Assembly (NCBI RefSeq): GCF_001592005.1
Contig: NZ_BCVZ01000018.1
Span: 29,469 to 93,468, forward strand
Origin: Bacillus sonorensis NBRC 101234 = KCTC 13918
Lineage (GTDB): Bacteria > Bacillota > Bacilli > Bacillales > Bacillaceae
Direction of reading: 5' to 3'
DNA: 64,000 nucleotides
A program made the position numbers and the translations under genes. Shown here piece after piece: positions 61,433 to 64,000 of the stretch. Each line of letters begins with the position of its first letter. Position 1 is the stretch's first letter. The notes under the pieces were generated by a model that saw only the letters and a program-made list of their open reading frames with translations, did not search any database and was not told the origin of the DNA.

Positions 61433-61834
61433 ATGCTGAAGAAAATCACCATTCAGACGAACCGGCGGGATGAAATGATCGATATCACGGAGGAAGTACA
61501 GCGGTTTATCAGTGGAGAGGAAGTGTCAAGCGGTGCTATTGTCGTCTATTGTCCCCATACGACGGCGGGCATTACGATCAATGAAAATGCCGATCCCGAT
61601 GTAAAACGGGATATGCTGAGACGGTTTGATGAAGTGTATCCGTGGGAACACCGGCTTGACCGCCATATGGAAGGAAATACGGCGGCCCATCTGAAAGCGA
61701 GCACGGTCGGCGCGTCCCAGCACATCATCATTGAAGACGGAAGGCTTGTACTCGGAACATGGCAGGGAATTTACTTTTGCGAATTTGACGGTCCCAGATT
61801 GCGGACTTGTTATTTCAAAATCATAGCCGGCTAA
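61433..61834 (+). CDS. yugU: YjbQ/UPF0047 family protein YugU
   Basis: A 133-residue protein of the YjbQ (UPF0047) family with the conserved [13 protein letters not shown] (about 41-53), HLKAS and [15 protein letters not shown] (about 108-122) motifs. YjbQ has weak thiamine phosphate synthase activity; the true role is unknown. AAAGGAG before ATG 61433. Confidence 0.94.
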   Translation: MLKKITIQTNRRDEMIDITEEVQRFISGEEVSSGAIVVYCPHTTAGITINENADPDVKRDMLRRFDEVYPWEHRLDRHMEGNTAAHLKASTVGASQHIIIEDGRLVLGTWQGIYFCEFDGPRLRTCYFKIIAG

Positions 61835-61841
61835 AAAGGCT

Positions 61842-62318
61842 CTTAAGAAGCCGATCATTCAGGCGCCGATGGCTGGCGGGACCGGCGACGCTCCGGCTCG
61901 CCGCAGCCGTTTCCAATAACGGTGGTTTAGGAAGCCTTGCCGCGGGATATCTCACTCCGGAAGCGCTGAAAAGGCAGATCGAAGCAACAAAAGTGCTGAC
62001 ATCAGCTATATTTCAAGTCAACCTTTTCATCCCGAAAAAAGGGAAAACGTCAGTCAGAAACGGCTGAATGACTGGATGGGAACAATTCCTTTATCACAGT
62101 CTGCAGAGCCTGTGACCGGAGAGGGACAAGACTGGAACGATTTTTACGATAAAATAGAGCTTATTCACTTTTGGGCTGCCTCCCGCGGATGCCGTTGCCG
62201 AACTGAAAAAACTGAACTGCTGTTTAATCGGCACCGCGGTCATTATGGTGCGGCCAGTGGGGCGATCCGCCGTCAGGGAAACAACGGTAAAAAAGCTGAT
62301 GGATCACTTGTGCCCGCA
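61842..62318 (+). pseudogene. Nitronate monooxygenase remnant
   Basis: Several frames together spell a 2-nitropropane dioxygenase/nitronate monooxygenase: KKPIIQAPMAGG (frame from 61842), then after a frameshift LAAAVSNNGGLGSLAAGYL and LTSAIFQVNLFIP (to 62067, TGA), later FGLPPADAVAELKK and LIGTAVIMV (from 62170). FMN-binding parts are incomplete and the C-terminal half is missing. A real gene would be about 330-360 codons. Confidence 0.8.
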
Positions 62319-62322
62319 CGCA

Positions 62323-63060
62323 TTATCGAATCATCTGGGATAACGCCGGAATATCGACCCGTGTGACTTGGGTAAGGAGATGAGCGGACGTCTGCGCACC
62401 CGGCTTTCTGAGCCGGTTCAGCTTTTCAATGATGCTTTCCGCACTCAGAATGCCCAAGCCGTGTGCCGCATATTGATTATTTCCCAAATAAATGGCGTTT
62501 TCCCCGCGCCATTGGGGTCTTTCCGGATCGAATTCGGGATTTTTGAAATACAGGCAGTCTCCAGGCAGAAAATCGTTTCCTTTTTCGGTGTAGATCGGGA
62601 GTTTCTCATAATGCCAGTCATACAGAATGATTCTTTGATAATTCCGGTCAAATGCTTGATCGCCGATTGTTTTGAGCAGCGCCATATAAAAGATGATGAC
62701 GATTGCAGTCGCGCATTCAAACGCGTAAAGAGAGCCGCTTCCAAAAATGTTTTTAATCGCATGGGAAGCGGACGCTCTGTACTTCAGTTCCAAAGCTCCT
62801 TCAGGCGACACCCTCCAGAACTCCTCATTGCCATATGTTTTTGAAAAGGTGGCAAACTTTGCTCCGCTGTTGATCAGCGCTTTTGCCGATTCGACCGTAT
62901 TCTCTCTGAAGGTTAGTTCAAATAGAAGCTCGCCGGATGTGCGGTATCTATATTGGGAAGGCATTGAAAGCATCTGATTGACAATGTCCTTTTGAGTCCG
63001 GCTGATGTTGAATTTCTCAGCATCCTCGGGGCGAAGCCAATATCCTGAAATATTGATCAT
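62323..63060 (-). CDS. tgl: Spore coat protein-glutamine gamma-glutamyltransferase Tgl
   Basis: A 245-residue bacillary transglutaminase, the same length as in B. subtilis. The catalytic Cys is in AFECATAIVI (about residue 116), with ILYDWHYEKLPIYTE and GDCLYFKNPEFDP, WRGEN and AHGLGI conserved. It cross-links GerQ and other coat proteins during spore maturation. Start at 63060; AAGGGTGC-type site just upstream. Confidence 0.96.
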   Translation of the reverse strand: MINISGYWLRPEDAEKFNISRTQKDIVNQMLSMPSQYRYRTSGELLFELTFRENTVESAKALINSGAKFATFSKTYGNEEFWRVSPEGALELKYRASASHAIKNIFGSGSLYAFECATAIVIIFYMALLKTIGDQAFDRNYQRIILYDWHYEKLPIYTEKGNDFLPGDCLYFKNPEFDPERPQWRGENAIYLGNNQYAAHGLGILSAESIIEKLNRLRKPGAQTSAHLLTQVTRVDIPALSQMIR

Positions 63061-63172
63061 GAAAAAGCACCCTTTTTTCTTTTTTTATTATCGTATGCCT
63101 ACAGCTTGGGCAGGGGAAACGGCTTTCTTGATAAGGCGTTTTTTGAAAATTACTTTTTTTCTTTTTTTGATG

Positions 63173-63197
63173 TAAAAACAAGGCTGCCCTCCGATAT
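63173..63197 (+). promoter_or_regulatory. Candidate sigma-D promoter of the chemoreceptor gene
   Basis: TAAA (63173-63176) and TCCGATAT (63190-63197) resemble the motility sigma-D boxes TAAA and GCCGATAT, though the spacing of 13 is shorter than the usual 15. Confidence 0.5.
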
Positions 63198-63224
63198 TAA
63201 ATGAGTAAAAAAGAAAAAGGGGCA

Positions 63225-64000
63225 ATGGAAAATATGAAAAAATTATTGGATTGGATCAAGCGTCCGTCTATTTCAAAAAGATTAATATTTTCATTTATAT
63301 TGGTTTTGACAGTTCCGATTCTCGTTCTTGCGGCAAGCTCGTATTATACGGCCAGCAGCACGCTGCATGATGAAATCATGAGAAGCGCCAAGGACAATGT
63401 GGATGAATTAAATGACATCATCAATCAAAATGTCGGCAGCAAAGAAACCGATGTTGCCTATTTTAGTGAATGGATCAATCAGAACGCTTACAAAGGAAAA
63501 GGCCTGACCGCTTTAAAAGAAAAGTTTGAACAGTATGCCAAGCAAAACAAGGATGTTGAGCTTGTATACACAGGATCTGAAAAAAGCGAATATGCCCAAT
63601 ATCCGAATGTCAAGCTGCCGAGCGGATATGACCCTGTGAAGAGGGATTGGTATAAGCAGGCGGTTGAGAAAAAAGGCCAAACGGTCATCACAGAACCTTA
63701 TCAATCTGCATCAACAGGACATATGGTCATCACCATCGCTAAACAAACCGATGACGGCGCGGGTGTTGTAGCGCTTGACATGAACATCGATCAGCTGATT
63801 GAATCCGCAAACGGCGTCAGCATCGGGAAGCAGGGATTTGCATTTATCTCAAGCGCTGACCAAAAATACGTTGCCCACCCGAAAATCAAGGCAGGTACTG
63901 ACCTTGAAAGTGATTTATCTGCGGAAATGTACAGCAAAGACAAAGGAATGTTCAAATATACGGATCAGGACAAGGAAAGAGAAACAGCTTTTACGACAAA
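63225..64000 (+). CDS. Methyl-accepting chemotaxis protein, 5' part (McpA/McpB/TlpA/TlpB group)
   Basis: The first 258 residues of a chemoreceptor, cut by the window end. After a basic head (RPSISKR) comes the first membrane helix (about 20-42) and an extracellular double-Cache sensor domain (DWYKQAV, ITEPY and GHMVITIAK are typical). The B. subtilis mcpA-tlpA-mcpB-tlpB cluster lies next to tgl; which member this is cannot be told. ATG 63225 or 63234 (same frame) after AAAGGGG. Confidence 0.9.
   Translation, partial: MENMKKLLDWIKRPSISKRLIFSFILVLTVPILVLAASSYYTASSTLHDEIMRSAKDNVDELNDIINQNVGSKETDVAYFSEWINQNAYKGKGLTALKEKFEQYAKQNKDVELVYTGSEKSEYAQYPNVKLPSGYDPVKRDWYKQAVEKKGQTVITEPYQSASTGHMVITIAKQTDDGAGVVALDMNIDQLIESANGVSIGKQGFAFISSADQKYVAHPKIKAGTDLESDLSAEMYSKDKGMFKYTDQDKERETAFTT

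Noticed and set aside
1..64000. CRISPR arrays, tRNA/rRNA genes, insertion sequences or prophage
   Set aside because: No regularly spaced repeats, cloverleaf-like or rRNA sequences, transposase genes or phage structural genes were seen on reading both strands.

Overview
The window is chromosomal DNA of a Bacillus subtilis-group Firmicute, most likely the Bacillus licheniformis/paralicheniformis branch. The gene order largely follows the B. subtilis yuk-yue-com-mrp-yuf-yux-kap-yug region. A GH12 xyloglucanase-type gene, an 84-residue MstX and the divergent ComQ/ComX point to the licheniformis branch. All names are assigned by recognising protein families and remembered gene order; no database search was run. 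No rRNA, tRNA, CRISPR, prophage or insertion sequence was seen.

Layout. 1-7.1 kb: end of the type VII secretion operon (yukB/essC 3' part, yueB/esaA, yueC/essA, an extra four-helix membrane gene, yueD). 7.1-11.5 kb: accessory genes (Nudix hydrolase, yueE, a secreted lipase behind a perfect cre site, and an esterase next to an Rrf2 regulator with three matching operators). 11.6-17.8 kb: yueF-yueI, the NAD salvage pair pncA-pncB, yuxH, yuzC. 18.1-22.8 kb: degQ-comQ-comX-comP-comA quorum sensing, with comP broken by a 47-bp tandem duplication. 22.8-29.1 kb: yuxO and the seven-gene Mrp Na+/H+ antiporter. 29.2-41.4 kb: yufS, malate symporter maeN, a pssA-ybfM-psd phosphatidylethanolamine operon that sits elsewhere in B. 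subtilis, the nucleoside ABC transporter nupNOPQ, malate sensing malKR, yufK. 41.4-49.6 kb: yuxK, pbpD, yuxJ, kapD, kapB, patB, yugE, yugF and two unrecognised membrane genes. 49.8-60.2 kb: alaRT, yugI, yuzA, one butanol dehydrogenase, pgi, a DUF421 remnant, yugN, mstX-yugO, yugP, yugS. 60.3-62.3 kb: a decayed island with a GH12 gene, the 3' end of an alpha-glucosidase (yugT remnant), yugU and a ruined nitronate monooxygenase. 62.3-64 kb: tgl and the start of a chemoreceptor.

How the parts work together. ComQ matures the ComX pheromone, ComP senses it and phosphorylates ComA, and ComA acts on degQ, where a ComA box is visible. The frame break in comP should silence this circuit; losing one repeat copy restores an exact 769-residue ComP, so the lesion is potentially reversible. 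MalK/MalR sense malate and drive MaeN. Mrp gives sodium and alkali tolerance. MstX-YugO form a potassium channel unit linked in B. subtilis to biofilm signalling.

Main points for a second look: the reversible comP duplication; a leader peptide plus terminator hairpin whose stop codon overlaps the yugS start; the three-operator Rrf2/esterase module; the AT-rich replaceable ectodomain of YueB; the missing canonical start of comQ; and the GH12 gene joined to a yugT remnant.
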